NCBI GenBank assembly: GCA_963795715.1 | Contig: CAWCIY010000002.1 | Span: forward strand, 806,001 to 870,000 | Length of the DNA stretch: 64,000 nucleotides | Direction of reading: 5' to 3' | DNA from: JAFEDN01 sp963795715 | Lineage (GTDB): Bacteria; Pseudomonadota; Gammaproteobacteria; Coxiellales; Coxiellaceae | Notes under the pieces: model-generated | What the model was told of the DNA's origin: nothing | What the model saw: the letters and a program-made list of their open reading frames with translations, nothing else | Databases searched by the model: none | Shown: positions 63,866 through 64,000 of the stretch, one piece after another | Layout: each line of letters begins with the position of its first letter | Numbering within the stretch: the stretch's first letter is position 1 | Position numbers and translations under genes: made by a program

Positions 63866-64000
63866 AAACTTCATCCTTAAAATTGTTATTCGGCTTATTA
63901 TATACTTTCTAATTAAAAAAAACATACCGTAATTGCATAATAATTATCAATTAAAGCTGTTGTTGTATTTTAATTTGAAAATATATAAAAAATACTTTTA

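Noticed and set aside
1..64000. tRNA or rRNA genes, CRISPR arrays, replication origin
   Set aside because: I scanned for these and saw no cloverleaf, rRNA segment, regular repeat-spacer array or DnaA-box cluster; a dedicated tool could still find one I missed.

Overview
The window is AT-rich bacterial DNA that looks like a gammaproteobacterium, probably of the Legionellales/Coxiella side of the class. Pointers are the lptF-lptG next to holC-valS neighbourhood, both small DNA polymerase III clamp-loader accessory genes (holC, holD), a leucine-rich-repeat protein of the kind secreted by intracellular Legionellales, and many small palindromic repeats. The order-level assignment is inference; I could not run a phylogeny.

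Positions 1-2.4 kb hold the tail of a dTDP-glucose synthesis gene, an amino-acid permease with a probable C-terminal frameshift and an SDR dehydrogenase. Two small genes and a degenerate inserted element follow (2.5-3.5 kb). From 3.5 to 33.4 kb lies a large surface-polysaccharide locus. It makes UDP-glucuronate (two ugd copies), UDP-galacturonate, UDP-xylose, GDP-mannose and GDP-4-keto-6-deoxymannose, plus an amino sugar acid (wbpE-like). It exports polymer through a Wzm/Wzt ABC pair and carries eight glycosyltransferase genes (seven GT4, one of them frameshift-split, and one GT2), two methyltransferases, a flippase-like protein and four polytopic GT-C/GT87-like membrane proteins. A periplasmic Cu,Zn superoxide dismutase sits inside it.

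From 33.5 to 51.4 kb are mostly housekeeping genes: purB, maeA, gtrA-like, lptG, lptF, holC, valS, recQ, holD and a lysine-catabolism pair. Two more polytopic membrane proteins are placed among them; one occupies the place where many gammaproteobacteria have pepA. From 51.8 to 60.8 kb come a large LRR protein, an IS66 remnant, a wecA-like gene overlapping ccmABC, and an unknown multi-membrane-span protein.

The right end (61-64 kb) carries the most interesting unit: a fusion of an Hcp-like type VI secretion tube protein to a SleB-like cell-wall hydrolase. It overlaps by 4 bp a secreted cysteine-containing protein that is a candidate periplasmic immunity protein. A roughly 791-bp tandem duplication has produced a second immunity-like gene and left broken pieces of the effector and of a neighbouring metallo-hydrolase. 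A second highlight is a family of about 180-bp palindromic, TA-flanked elements. One is inserted in frame inside a membrane-protein gene (183 nt = 61 codons added), and another joins the end of purB to the ribosome-binding site of maeA.
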